From: Methanobacterium sp. BRmetb2
GTDB taxonomy: Archaea > Methanobacteriota > Methanobacteria > Methanobacteriales > Methanobacteriaceae
Direction: 5' to 3'
DNA: 64,000 bases
NCBI GenBank assembly: GCA_003491285.1
Contig: CP022705.1
Location: forward strand, 803,501-867,500
The position numbers and the translations under genes were made by a program. This document shows, in pieces, positions 51,662-60,625 of the stretch. The stretch's first letter is position 1; each line of letters starts with the position of its first letter. The notes beneath the pieces are model-generated. The model did not search any database. It saw nothing but the letters and a program-made list of their open reading frames with translations, and had not been told where the DNA came from.

Positions 51662-53674
51662 TTATAATAATCTTCTGTATCGACTCAGTAAACCTGATTC
51701 TGACGCATTTTTCATATTTTCAGTAAGTAACTGCATATCAGATATGATCCATTGTAAATACTGTACAGTATCATCTGAAATATGGCCTTCTAAATTAAGG
51801 GAAAGCTCCTTTTTTAAATGTTTTAAATCCTTTTCATCCACATATTCAAATTCAACATTTTCCCTTATACTTTCAACCATATTAGTCATGGTTTTTTGCA
51901 CAAAATTTGATAATGGCGAAAGATCTGATCCCGAATACTTTTTTAATTCTAATTTTGAGGCGATTGCCGATACATTTGCTGTTAATGCATAATTAACTGC
52001 TGTTATGTTATTATATAATCCCACATCATCCGAAACGTCGACAAAACTATCCTGAAGTTTTTTAATGGCAGATTCCAGGTTATTATGTTCCAGAAGGAAA
52101 TTTTTTAAACTGGAAACAGTTTTATCATGATTATACTTATTCAAAGGCGATACAAAAACAGTTTTTATGTATTTACAGTTTGTTTCTAATGTTTTAGATA
52201 ATTGCAACGGTAAATCTATTGTTACACGACTAGGAAATAGTGCATAAGCACATATCAGTGCAACCGTGGCCCCTATAAAAATGTCAACTAAACGGGCCAA
52301 TCCATTTTCCATTACAGTTCCATAAGGCCATAAAAGTACTATAAAAATAGTCATAGCCATGACTGATGGTCCTATATAATTGGGTAAAAAAGCCCTAAAT
52401 AAAAATATCATCAAAAATGCCAGCCATACTAACAGGAAATGGGGAAATATAAAGCCCAAAATAATAGCAATGATTACTCCTACGAAATTGAAGGATACTC
52501 TTAAAAGCATATTATTAACTGTGCTTGTTACATCTGGTTTAAGAACTATTAAAATTCCCATTACAACCCATAATGCATCTCTATTTTTTGTAAAGTGTAC
52601 AATTAAGAGTCCTATTGTCATTGCTATGGTGAAACGGATTGCATGACGCATATACATATTTTTAAGGTTAAAATTCGCCTGAAGGGTTTGTTTAAGAGAA
52701 CTGGAGGTACTTGGTAACTTGAAATCAGGAGAAGTCATTTTATCATTCTTTAAAAGGCGGTTGACACTGCTAAAAATAGTGCCTATACTATTTGCTACTG
52801 TATTTGCTGCATTTAAATCAGAATATCCTGTTGATTTACTTTTATCATTGATTTTTTTAAGTTCTAAACCAAATTCAGATAAATCAACCTGCTTATCCTT
52901 ATCTACTATGTTTTTAACTATGTTATTGCCTGTTTTATCAGTTATTTCTAAGAATTTTTTGAAAACATTATTTGAATCTGATGATAACTTAGATATTACC
53001 ATGTTACTGTATCCCCTGAAACCAGTATAATAAGTTCCAAGTCTCAGTAGCTGATACATATAAGGTTTTAGAGAGATTCCTTCTAGACTTTTCCGAATAA
53101 CCATAGTTGATCTTAGTGAATTATGTGAACTAAATGTAGAAGCAACAAATTTCCGAATATCTTTATTTCTCTGTAAAAATTTAGGTATTAACAATATTGA
53201 AGCTACCAAATACCCGAAAACAGGATAACTAACCCATTCAATAAGTGTTGATTGAGCGTGGAATAATACTGCTGCTAAGAAATAGATAGAAAAAAAGAGA
53301 AACCCAACAAATCCATCAGTTTCCCCAAAAATATAGATGGATAATGTAAAAAATGACCACAAAATCGTGAAAAATATGAAAATAGGTAAAGATGTTGAAG
53401 ATAAATAGACTGACAAAAATGCCAGAATAGTTATAAATGCTCCTAACAATCCTAAATAGAGAACTTTTTTAAAAGGCAACGGTAGATCCAATATCAACGA
53501 TGCAAAGAGAGTAGTGATCATTATAACATTCACACCCACCCCTAAACCAAGATATTGTGCCAGAACTCCGGCAATTATCATTAAAATAATGGTTCGAATT
53601 GCTTGTTTCCATAAAATTCCGCCTTTAGGCCTGCTTAAAATTTTTATTCTACCCAATAAACCTATTTTTTCCAT
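51662..53674 (-). CDS. FUSC-family membrane transporter
   Basis: 670-residue protein with two membrane blocks of about six helices (about 20-160 and 335-470), separated by a soluble region and followed by a helical C-terminal soluble domain (about 500-650). This two-block pattern plus NRDALWVVMGILIVLKPDVT and RLVDIFIGATVALICAY is typical of fusaric-acid-resistance/aromatic-acid-exporter proteins. Substrate unknown. GAGGT precedes the ATG at 53674. Upstream is an ABC permease on the same strand 60 bp away. Confidence 0.85.
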   Translation of the reverse strand: MEKIGLLGRIKILSRPKGGILWKQAIRTIILMIIAGVLAQYLGLGVGVNVIMITTLFASLILDLPLPFKKVLYLGLLGAFITILAFLSVYLSSTSLPIFIFFTILWSFFTLSIYIFGETDGFVGFLFFSIYFLAAVLFHAQSTLIEWVSYPVFGYLVASILLIPKFLQRNKDIRKFVASTFSSHNSLRSTMVIRKSLEGISLKPYMYQLLRLGTYYTGFRGYSNMVISKLSSDSNNVFKKFLEITDKTGNNIVKNIVDKDKQVDLSEFGLELKKINDKSKSTGYSDLNAANTVANSIGTIFSSVNRLLKNDKMTSPDFKLPSTSSSLKQTLQANFNLKNMYMRHAIRFTIAMTIGLLIVHFTKNRDALWVVMGILIVLKPDVTSTVNNMLLRVSFNFVGVIIAIILGFIFPHFLLVWLAFLMIFLFRAFLPNYIGPSVMAMTIFIVLLWPYGTVMENGLARLVDIFIGATVALICAYALFPSRVTIDLPLQLSKTLETNCKYIKTVFVSPLNKYNHDKTVSSLKNFLLEHNNLESAIKKLQDSFVDVSDDVGLYNNITAVNYALTANVSAIASKLELKKYSGSDLSPLSNFVQKTMTNMVESIRENVEFEYVDEKDLKHLKKELSLNLEGHISDDTVQYLQWIISDMQLLTENMKNASESGLLSRYRRLL

Positions 53675-53733
53675 ATTTAACCTCTGAAAAACTATTTTAA
53701 ATCTAAAAAAGAAATGAAAATATTTAAAATATA

Positions 53734-54849
53734 TTATTCATAGCGTAGTGCTTCTGTTGGTGGCAACTGACTTGCACGGTAAGCAGGGTAAAATCCTCCA
53801 ATTAAACCTACTACTAAAGCCACTACAAATGCTCTTAAAAATACAGATGGTGTGTAAACCGGCTTGATAAATCCGCCCATTCCAATTGCCATAAGAACCT
53901 GAATAGCCAGTACCCCCATAATTGTACCAACTAAACCAGCAACCAATGTCAAAACCAAAGATTCTCCCAGTATCATACCCAGAATTCTCCTATTTTTCCA
54001 TCCCACAGCTTTTAAAACTCCTATCTCTCTAGTACGCTCAAATACGGACATTATCATGGTATTTATAACACCTATACCTCCGATTACGATAGCCAAAAGA
54101 GATATAGCCCATGAAGCAGTATCTATGGTATCTAAACCCTGATTAACACTCTGTAAATCTTCTAATGAAGCTATGGTAGTAAGATCATTCCCATACTTAT
54201 CTTCAATAGATTTGGTAACCTGATCAACGTTGGCATTATTATCAATCTTTACATAAATCATGGTCACCTTACCCTCCTTCTCCTCAATTTTTTGAAGATT
54301 GTCCATGGAAATAAATGCTCCTCCATCTTGCTGAAGATCTCCAGTTTGAAATATCCCTGTTATTTTATATTCTTCATCTTTTAGAGTTATAGTATCTCCA
54401 ACTGTTTTATTCAATTTTTCTGAAGCTACTTTCCCGATTATAATCTCTTTAACATCTCCCCCTGAGAAAGCTTTGCCTTGTGTGATTTTAATTCCACTTA
54501 GTGATAATTTAGCAGGATCTATACCTATCAACACAAAATAGGGATTATCTCCTAACCGTTGAACGGCAAGCAGAACCCCGACACTATCATTTACTCCATC
54601 AATATTATTAATTTTGTCTACGAACCCCTCATCTATTTTGCTTAAGAACATGTCTGATACGTTGCTCTCAACTACCGTAAAATCAGCATCTCCTGCCTTA
54701 AGAGTTTCTTCTGTAGAAGCTTTAAGGCCATCGGTAATTATTCCCAATGCCACAATCGTAGCGATACCTATGGCAATGCCCATAACTGCTAAAGCCGTTC
54801 TTGTCTTGTTTCTGAATGGATTTTTCATTACCAGACTTAAAAATGACAT
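53734..54849 (-). CDS. MacB/FtsX-type ABC transporter permease
   Basis: 371 residues: start helix (RNKTRTALAVMGIAIGIATIVALG), a large extracytoplasmic domain (about 45-230), and three helices at the end (AWAISLLAIVIGGIGVINTM, LVLTLVAGLVGTIMGVL) with the FtsX signature VFERTREIGVLKAVGW. The MSFLSLVMK start at 54849 has GGGAGAG 7 nt upstream and is preferred to the ATG at 54891. The matching ATP-binding subunit is not next to it; the closest is at 57175. Relatives export lipoproteins or peptides. Confidence 0.88.
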   Translation of the reverse strand: MSFLSLVMKNPFRNKTRTALAVMGIAIGIATIVALGIITDGLKASTEETLKAGDADFTVVESNVSDMFLSKIDEGFVDKINNIDGVNDSVGVLLAVQRLGDNPYFVLIGIDPAKLSLSGIKITQGKAFSGGDVKEIIIGKVASEKLNKTVGDTITLKDEEYKITGIFQTGDLQQDGGAFISMDNLQKIEEKEGKVTMIYVKIDNNANVDQVTKSIEDKYGNDLTTIASLEDLQSVNQGLDTIDTASWAISLLAIVIGGIGVINTMIMSVFERTREIGVLKAVGWKNRRILGMILGESLVLTLVAGLVGTIMGVLAIQVLMAIGMGGFIKPVYTPSVFLRAFVVALVVGLIGGFYPAYRASQLPPTEALRYE

Positions 54850-55053
54850 TTTTTTCTCTCCCCATTCTAATTCAAATGGAATACTATGCAACTACATAAA
54901 TTATGATATGAAATGGATTTCTTTAGAAATCTAAATAGGTTAAAGATGATTAATACTCTAACCTAATCATCATAAACTTATCTTCAATTATATCTTATAA
55001 AATTTAAATAATATATTAAATATGACATAAATTAAGTTGGAGGGGGACTTAAA

Positions 55054-55733
55054 ATAACGGAAAACTACCATATTGACTTAAAAAAATACTCTCTTAATGA
55101 GTTTAAGAAAGAATTAGAGCAAGGCAATTTACTTCCAAGCCGAAAGATACTAAAAGAAGGAATAAATGAGAAATTTCATGTCTTAAAAGAGGAAGGCATC
55201 CAAAATCTTCATGACCTCTCTATTAAATTGAAAACCCCCAATAAAGCTAAAAAATTCGCTGCTCAGTCTGGTTTGCCTGAGGATTATGTTTTGATTTTAA
55301 GAAGAGAAGTTTACAGTTACCTGCCAAAACCTGTAAATCTGGATAAATTTCCAGGAATAAAAAAGAACCTATTGATAAACTAAATAATATAGGAATTAAA
55401 AACACTCTTCATTTGTTTAATAGAGTTAAAACTCCAGATGATCGGAATGAAGTGGCAAGTGAGACTGGTTTAAGCAATGATGAAATCATGAGATTAACTA
55501 AATTTTGTGATTTATCACGGGTTAAATGGATGGGGCCTATTTTTGCTCGGCTTTTTTTAGAATCAAAAGCAGATACTGTGGAAAAACTTTCCGAATCGAA
55601 TCCTGAAATTCTATATGAAAAATTAGTTGAAATCAACAATAGCAAAGGTTATACTAAAGCCAAATTTGTTGAAAATGATGTTAGATTGTGTGTTAATATT
55701 GCTAAAATGGTTCCTAATGTTATAAAATATTAA
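55054..55733 (+). pseudogene. DUF4332-type helix-hairpin protein, broken by a frameshift and lost start
   Basis: Two joined frames encode about 226 residues. First frame (55054-55383): ENYHIDLKKYSLNEFKKELE, KAKKFAAQSGLPEDYVLILRR; second frame (to 55733): EPIDKLNNIGIKNTLHLFNRV, ASETGLSNDEIMRLTKFCDL, DTVEKLSESNPEILYEKL. Repeated ASETGLSxDxIxxLxKxxDLxRV-like units are the DUF4332 helix-hairpin-helix pattern. A base is missing in the A-run at about 55357-55364. In addition GGAGGGGG at 55039-55046 is followed at 7 nt by ATA instead of ATG. Probably a degraded or misread gene. Confidence 0.65.
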
Positions 55734-55777
55734 ATATAAATATTAAAAATTTATTATCTCTATTTTAGGATGTAACA

Positions 55778-56803
55778 ATGACAAATTGGATATCTAAATT
55801 CAATTATAATCCTATTAAACCACTTCTTGAATCAAAAAATAATGCAGTTATCTATTTTACTAAAGAGTTATTAGAAAAGCCAGTTAAAGACATAGATTAC
55901 ATTTGGAATTTACCAGAAGTCCAGGAAATGCTAAAAAACCAGGCCAAAAATGGTTCATGGCCATCAAAAACAAAAAAAAATGAGAAACATGGAGTCAAAT
56001 ATCCATTAATTGAAACCTGGAAACAGTTAAGATTTTTAATTCAACAATATAATATGAACAAAACACATCCCTCAATTGAAAAAGCCGCTGAATACATATT
56101 TTCTTGTCAAAGCATAGAAGGGGATATAAGGGGTATTTTAGCTAATCAATATGCTCCTTATTATACCGGAGCTATAATGTACTTGTTAATAAAAGCAGGT
56201 TATGACGACGACCCTCGGATAAAAAAAGGATTTAAATGGCTTATAAAAATGCGACAAGATGATGGAGGTTGGGTTATTGGAAGTCCGGGGATGATTGGTG
56301 TTAAACTATCAAGGCAAGAATCCAATGATTTGACTTCAAATATAAATAGAAAAACTATGCAAGCTTTTGATAAATCTAAACCCTTTTCTGCTGCAGGTAC
56401 TGGAATGGTAATAAGAGCTTTTGCAGTTCATCCGTCTTATCGAAGGTCCAAATATGCATTAAAAGCGGCTGAACTTCTAAAATCAAAATTTTTTAAAAAA
56501 GATAACTGGACATCATATCAACATCCTGATAATTGGGTTAGATTCCAATATCCATTTTGGTGGACAAACATAATCTCTGCATTGGATTCTATCTCTTTGA
56601 TTGGTCTCCCTCATGAAGATGATGATATTAAAAATGTTTTAAAATGGCTTATAAAAAAGCAACAAAAGGACGGGCTGTGGAATGTGTCCTATTCACAGAT
56701 CCATAAAACTCCGGATATCCAGAAAACTTTTGAAATGAGATTATGGATTAGTTTAGCAGTTTGCAGGATTTTTAAAAGATTTTTTAACAATGGAAATATT
56801 TAA
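55778..56803 (+). CDS. Prenyltransferase/squalene-cyclase-like alpha/alpha-toroid repeat protein
   Basis: 341 residues built from repeated helical hairpins with DGGW-type turns: MRQDDGGWVIGSP (about 166-178) and KKQQKDGLWNVSY near the end, and probably KNGSWPSKTK near the N-terminus. This is the terpenoid cyclase / prenyltransferase toroid fold, but the catalytic DxDD of cyclases and the zinc ligands of protein prenyltransferases are not evident, so the activity is unknown. The ATG at 55778 has no good ribosome site (AGGATGTAACA nearby). Its 3' end is duplicated at 60537. Confidence 0.72.
   Translation: MTNWISKFNYNPIKPLLESKNNAVIYFTKELLEKPVKDIDYIWNLPEVQEMLKNQAKNGSWPSKTKKNEKHGVKYPLIETWKQLRFLIQQYNMNKTHPSIEKAAEYIFSCQSIEGDIRGILANQYAPYYTGAIMYLLIKAGYDDDPRIKKGFKWLIKMRQDDGGWVIGSPGMIGVKLSRQESNDLTSNINRKTMQAFDKSKPFSAAGTGMVIRAFAVHPSYRRSKYALKAAELLKSKFFKKDNWTSYQHPDNWVRFQYPFWWTNIISALDSISLIGLPHEDDDIKNVLKWLIKKQQKDGLWNVSYSQIHKTPDIQKTFEMRLWISLAVCRIFKRFFNNGNI
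56733..56782 (+). repeat. Direct repeat, left copy: end of the toroid gene
   Basis: The last coding stretch of the toroid gene (AAATGAGATTATGGATTAGT onward) recurs with about 80 percent identity at 60537-60586. The two copies flank the ABC/PadR module. See the GNAT remnant at 56819, which shares the same relation with 60626. Confidence 0.75.
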
Positions 56804-56818
56804 TTTATGAGGTTAAAT

Positions 56819-56880
56819 ATGATACGCAAAGCTAATAAAAAAAGATATGGATGAAATTGTGGATCTAAAAAGAAAAATAA
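56819..56880 (+). pseudogene. Remnant of a GNAT acetyltransferase gene start
   Basis: The ATG at 56819, with GAGG 5-6 nt upstream, begins the same MIRKANKK codons as the intact GNAT gene at 60626, but one extra A in the A-run shifts the frame within 30 bp and a TGA follows. Similarity ends at about 56875. So the toroid gene was once followed directly by a GNAT gene, here lost. Confidence 0.7.
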
Positions 56881-57174
56881 GTTTAACTAATGGACAACAT
56901 GCTTGAATAAGGCATTCCAATACTAGAGTGTATACAATAAATACATCGTAAACTTATAATTCCTTTGGAGTTAACATTTCTAATTATTATGCAGCCTTTG
57001 TGATTTCCATTATTATTGTCTGAATGAATAACTATTTAGATAATACTTTTACCTAGAGAATCGTGTTTAAATAATGATTAATATCATTATAGGAGGCGGT
57101 GATTCCCTAATTCAAAAAATTACCCACCCGCCCAGCATGATCTAAATAGTTATCATGATTCTGATATTCATTTT
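56881..57174. other. Intergenic region with a nested-hairpin element
   Basis: About 290 bp between the GNAT remnant and the end of the ABC ATPase gene. No coding frame. It contains the inverted-repeat element at 57028-57153, described on its own. The rest is AT-rich without recognised signals. Confidence 0.5.
57028..57153. repeat. Structured element: 14-bp inverted repeat enclosing two hairpins
   Basis: Outer arms ATAACTATTTAGAT (57028-57041) and ATCTAAATAGTTAT (57140-57153) are perfect inverted repeats. Inside are a perfect 8-bp hairpin ATAATGAT/ATCATTAT (57071-57090) and a G/C-rich imperfect hairpin, GGCGGTG against CACCCGCC, with TAATT/AATTA at its top (57094-57132). The G/C content stands out in this AT-rich spacer. 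Could be a miniature inverted-repeat element, a structured RNA or a terminator for the ABC operon. No known family recognised. Confidence 0.6.
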
Positions 57175-57843
57175 TTATTCCACACTATTTACAATCTCTC
57201 CATCCCTCATCTGGATAGTTTGATCTGCAAAACTTGCTAACTTAGGGTTGTGAGTAACTACAACTATACTTACCCCATCATTTTGATTTAGATCCTTAAG
57301 CAGTTGCATTATAGAATTTGCATTTTTTGTATCCAACTCTCCTGTTGGCTCATCAGCGAGTATAATAGACGGATTGTTGATAAGAGCTCGAGCTATTGCA
57401 ACACGCTGTTGTTCTCCTCCTGAAAGCTGTCCTGGACGTTTGTTGTATTTACTTTCCAATCCCATTTTTTCCAATATTTCTTCTGCTTTTTTGAAATCTT
57501 CTTTGATCATAGGTAACATAACATTCTCAATGGCAGAAAGCTGTGAAATAAGATTGAGTCGCTGAAATATAAATCCAATTTCGTTCCTTCGAAGCTTTGC
57601 TTGCTCTTTTACGGGAAGTTTACTGGTTTCTTTTCCATTTAGTTTAAATGTTCCTTTGGTAGGCATATCCAGAATCCCTGCCACGTGCAGGAAAGTGGAT
57701 TTTCCAGATCCAGAAGGTCCCATAACTGCTGTGAATGAACCATCATCCAAAGTTAAATTTAAACCTGCTAATGCATTTATTTCTTCGCCGCCCATATTGT
57801 AAGTCTTCCATACATTATTAAACTCAATTAAATGATTAGTCAT
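57175..57843 (-). CDS. MacB/LolD-type ABC transporter ATP-binding protein
   Basis: 222-residue ATPase. Walker A GPSGSGKST, Q-loop FIFQRLNLIS, signature LSGGEQQR, Walker B IILADEPTGELD and the H-loop VVVTHNP are all present. Overlaps the permease gene upstream by 8 bp, so they form one transporter of the MacB-without-fused-ATPase kind. It may also energise the separate permease at 53734. Possible cargo: lipoproteins or peptides; unknown. Confidence 0.93.
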   Translation of the reverse strand: MTNHLIEFNNVWKTYNMGGEEINALAGLNLTLDDGSFTAVMGPSGSGKSTFLHVAGILDMPTKGTFKLNGKETSKLPVKEQAKLRRNEIGFIFQRLNLISQLSAIENVMLPMIKEDFKKAEEILEKMGLESKYNKRPGQLSGGEQQRVAIARALINNPSIILADEPTGELDTKNANSIMQLLKDLNQNDGVSIVVVTHNPKLASFADQTIQMRDGEIVNSVE

Positions 57844-58888
57844 CTCTCAAAGCCTCCACAACATTCAATTTTGAAGCACGCATCGCAGGATAGAGTCCTG
57901 CAATGATACTTAAAAATGTAGCACCAGCAATAACACCCCCAATTAACCATAACGGCATCATTTCCGGTATGTATTCAGTAAAATTCAACACATTTGCAAC
58001 TACTATAATGCCCAAAATACCTAGAATAACTCCTATAACTGATCCTAAAAGTCCTAAAAGGCCAGATTCAAATAGTATACTTCCTTTTATTTCCCAGTTT
58101 GTAAATCCAATCGCTTTTAATACCCCCAATTCTCTTGTTCTTTCCATAACGCTCATTAACATGGTATTTATCACACTTATGATTCCTACTAAAAGAGCTA
58201 TGCTGGCAATAAATCCTATAAAAAGTAGAGCCTGATTAGTCATTTCTTGAACCCGGATTATCTCTTCCGATTTAGTTCCCACGGAAATACCATCTATATC
58301 TTTTTCAAGTTCATCAGCAGTAGTTTCTGGGTCTCCCTTTGTCCTAGCGTAGATTACACTCACTTTATCATTTGTGATTTGCTTTGCAACATCCTGACTT
58401 ATGTAGACATATGAAACTTGTTCTTCTTTAGATATTCCAGTGACAACTAATTCATAATTTTCGACATTTATTTTGCTGCCAATGTCATAACCCAACTTAT
58501 CCACAACACCCTGAGTTATTACAACTTTCGGCGTACCTTTCTTCAATGTAATCTGTTTCCAGTCATTTATTCCTTCAAAATTTATCCTCTTTCCTTTTAT
58601 ATTCTCCGAAAAAAAAGTTACTTCACGAAAATCAGAAAGCTCAGGTGTGTTTTTTATTTTCGATATGGTTTCAGAATCAATTAAACTATTTCCACTGGTG
58701 GATGCTGGCGCTATTGTTACATCGTACATATATCTACTTGTTTCATTTTTAACTGCAGATGTTGCTCCTGCAGTTATTCCTAAAAGTACGACAATTGTTG
58801 CAACACCAATTATTATACCAAGCATCGTTAATGCACTTCTAAGTTTTTTTCTACGAATATTATTAAATGCCAATTTATAAAGATCCAT
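57836..58888 (-). CDS. MacB/FtsX-type ABC transporter permease
   Basis: 350 residues: N-terminal helix (RRKKLRSALTMLGIIIGVATIVVL), a large outside domain (about 45-225), three C-terminal helices with SVMERTRELGVLKAIGFTNW, and the closing GLYPAMRASKLNVVEALR, which matches the family end. GAGGTG lies 5-6 nt before the ATG at 58888. First gene of the permease-ATPase pair. The 446-bp region upstream holds a candidate PadR operator. Confidence 0.92.
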   Translation of the reverse strand: MDLYKLAFNNIRRKKLRSALTMLGIIIGVATIVVLLGITAGATSAVKNETSRYMYDVTIAPASTSGNSLIDSETISKIKNTPELSDFREVTFFSENIKGKRINFEGINDWKQITLKKGTPKVVITQGVVDKLGYDIGSKINVENYELVVTGISKEEQVSYVYISQDVAKQITNDKVSVIYARTKGDPETTADELEKDIDGISVGTKSEEIIRVQEMTNQALLFIGFIASIALLVGIISVINTMLMSVMERTRELGVLKAIGFTNWEIKGSILFESGLLGLLGSVIGVILGILGIIVVANVLNFTEYIPEMMPLWLIGGVIAGATFLSIIAGLYPAMRASKLNVVEALRDD

Positions 58889-59334
58889 TATTTCACCTCA
58901 AATAAACTATAAATAGTTCTATACTTCTAAATAAAAAAATGAAATTAATATTTGCCTTAAAATTATTTATAACTTTTTTATACATATTTACACTGGTTTT
59001 GAATAAGACAAGAAGTTTTAACATCACTTTTTTAGATTAGGTATTCATAGTGATCACATGTTTTTACAAGGTACCATTTAATGCAAGGTACTATTTATAG
59101 TTTTTGAATGTCGGATGTTAAAAAGTTGAAAAAACTAGGATTACCTTTTTACAAAAAATATCATTAGTAATCTGACTTATCTGAATATGTAAATATGAAA
59201 AGTCTATGAAAGGTCAGCAAAACCTGTTCATATTGCTTCATTGGCCCTGAAACTTATACAATAAAAAAAATATGTAACAAAAAATAAATTTGTAATTATA
59301 TCCAAAATAAATTTTTAATGGAAGCATTCACTTA
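58889..59334. other. Spacer between DUF1700 gene and ABC operon, with operator
   Basis: 446 bp without a gene. It carries the operator-like site at 59061-59097; on the minus strand CTATAAATAGTACC there gives a good TATA box about 205 bp before the permease ATG, so a long leader is likely. The part next to the DUF1700 gene is AT-rich and may terminate that operon. Confidence 0.5.
59061..59097 (-). promoter_or_regulatory. Candidate operator/promoter of the ABC operon (matches the padR promoter)
   Basis: On the plus strand TTTTTACAAGGTA, 13 bp, then GGTACTATTTA. The same two blocks with exactly 13 bp between them occur at 60297-60333 before padR. On the minus strand the site overlaps the TATA-like CTATAAATAG, so a bound regulator would block transcription. 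Inferred to be the PadR-family binding site. Confidence 0.6.
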
Positions 59335-59946
59335 TTAAAGTTCATTTGTTTGCTTTTTTATAAACCTCAAATTAAATTTTAAGTACCTGATTGCTAAGTT
59401 ATAGAACCATTTAATTATGAATGCCATAATTCCTACAATAACAATGCCTCCTACTCCTAGAATGATGCCCCATACAATTGTAACCACCGTACTAAAAGTT
59501 CCATCAGCAGCAAATGGAAATGTTCTATAAAAAGTTTCATTTGGAATAAGTATTTGTAGCAAAGGTGAAAGCGCCGTTAAAATCCCAACAACAATTATAG
59601 CTACACCTGCTACAAATAAAGCCAGTATAATAAGTGAAAGTACTAAAGCAGGTACCGCTACAAATATCAGATTAAAAAAACCAAGTCCTGATATTGACAG
59701 TGCTGCTTTGATTATAGAGCCCAGTGATGGTTTATTTTCGGCCAGATTAACCATATACTCTGCTTTAATCTGTTTTACAATCGTTTTTGGATCCCCTAAT
59801 GCTTTTGAAATTTCTTCTTCAGTTCTGCCTTTTTCTATACCAATCCTAAAATGTTCTTCATAATCTGAAAGTATATCTTCTCTATCCTCTTTTGGCAATT
59901 TTTTTAACATTATAGAGAGTTTTTTAAGATATTCATCCTTATTCAT
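59335..59946 (-). CDS. DUF1700 membrane protein
   Basis: 203 residues. The soluble N-terminus KDEYLKKLSIMLKKLPKEDREDILSDYEEHF and KALGDPKTIVKQIKAEY is the DUF1700 signature; four transmembrane helices follow (about 85-190). Commonly encoded next to PadR-type regulators, as here (17 bp), in operons for envelope stress or antimicrobial response in bacteria. GAGGAG precedes the ATG at 59946. Function in archaea unknown. Confidence 0.87.
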   Translation of the reverse strand: MNKDEYLKKLSIMLKKLPKEDREDILSDYEEHFRIGIEKGRTEEEISKALGDPKTIVKQIKAEYMVNLAENKPSLGSIIKAALSISGLGFFNLIFVAVPALVLSLIILALFVAGVAIIVVGILTALSPLLQILIPNETFYRTFPFAADGTFSTVVTIVWGIILGVGGIVIVGIMAFIIKWFYNLAIRYLKFNLRFIKKQTNEL

Positions 59947-59963
59947 CCTTAATCTCCTCTAAA

Positions 59964-60284
59964 CTAATCCTCGATTTTGGAATATAATAAATTAGTAACA
60001 CCCACAGAAAATTTATCCCATTCTTCTACTAATTCTTTCTTTTTTTCTTTTCCCAAATCAGTAATACGATAATATTTTCTTGAAGGACCACTATGGGATT
60101 CTTTTAAGTATGAAATCACCAATCCTTCTTTTTTTAGTCTTTTTAGAAGGGGATAGATACTGCCCTCTGAAATTAATATATTTTTGGAGATTTCATCAAC
60201 CATTTCATAACCATAACAGTCTTTTCTATCAAGAAGTACTAAAACACAAAGTTCCAATACTCCTTTTTTAAATTGAGTGTTCAT
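59964..60284 (-). CDS. PadR family transcriptional regulator
   Basis: 106 residues, winged-helix DNA-binding domain of the PadR type: LELCVLVLLDRKDCYGYEMVDE, then SEGSIYPLLKRLKKEGLVIS (recognition helix region) and GPSRKYYRITDLGKEKKKEL (wing). A short C-terminal helix probably forms the dimer. GTGG precedes the ATG at 60284. Upstream lies the operator-like site at 60297-60333, so it likely controls its own operon and the ABC operon. Confidence 0.92.
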   Translation of the reverse strand: MNTQFKKGVLELCVLVLLDRKDCYGYEMVDEISKNILISEGSIYPLLKRLKKEGLVISYLKESHSGPSRKYYRITDLGKEKKKELVEEWDKFSVGVTNLLYSKIED

Positions 60285-60296
60285 AATACCACTGTA

Positions 60297-60333
60297 TTTT
60301 TACAAGGTATTGTATATTATAGGGTACTATTTA
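60297..60333 (-). promoter_or_regulatory. Candidate operator/promoter of padR
   Basis: Plus strand TTTTTACAAGGTA (60297-60309), 13 bp, GGTACTATTTA (60323-60333), the same layout as at 59061-59097. On the minus strand TTTAAATAGTACC supplies a TATA-like string about 45 bp before the padR start. An autoregulatory site is likely. Confidence 0.6.
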
Positions 60334-60536
60334 AATTTTAGAAAAGTAAAATAAAAGGCATAATCTACATTCAGGATTTGCCGAAGATCCAGTAAAACAT
60401 TTAAAAAGCAGTGCACATATATTTCATGATTTCTAAAAAAATTATGAAAATTCTGGAGTAAAATATTCATTAATCAAAGCATAGCAAAGAGTTACGATTT
60501 TAATCTAACAATATAATAATAATATATATCTCCTCA

Positions 60537-60586
60537 AAATGAGATTATGGATTAATTTAGCAGTATGTAACATTTTTAAGAAATTT
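60537..60586 (+). repeat. Direct repeat, right copy: remnant of a toroid gene end
   Basis: Encodes MRLWINLAVCNIFKKF, close to the toroid protein's MRLWISLAVCRIFKRF; similarity starts abruptly at 60537. It is in frame with the following GNAT gene but is not part of it. It is a leftover of a second toroid gene. Confidence 0.75.
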
Positions 60587-60625
60587 GATGAACATACACT
60601 TTCATCAGATTATCAGATGGAAACT

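Noticed and set aside
57092..57132. Fluoride or other known riboswitch
   Set aside because: The G/C-rich hairpin superficially resembles a riboswitch core, but the conserved residues do not fit any class I know and the element lies downstream, not upstream, of the nearest gene.
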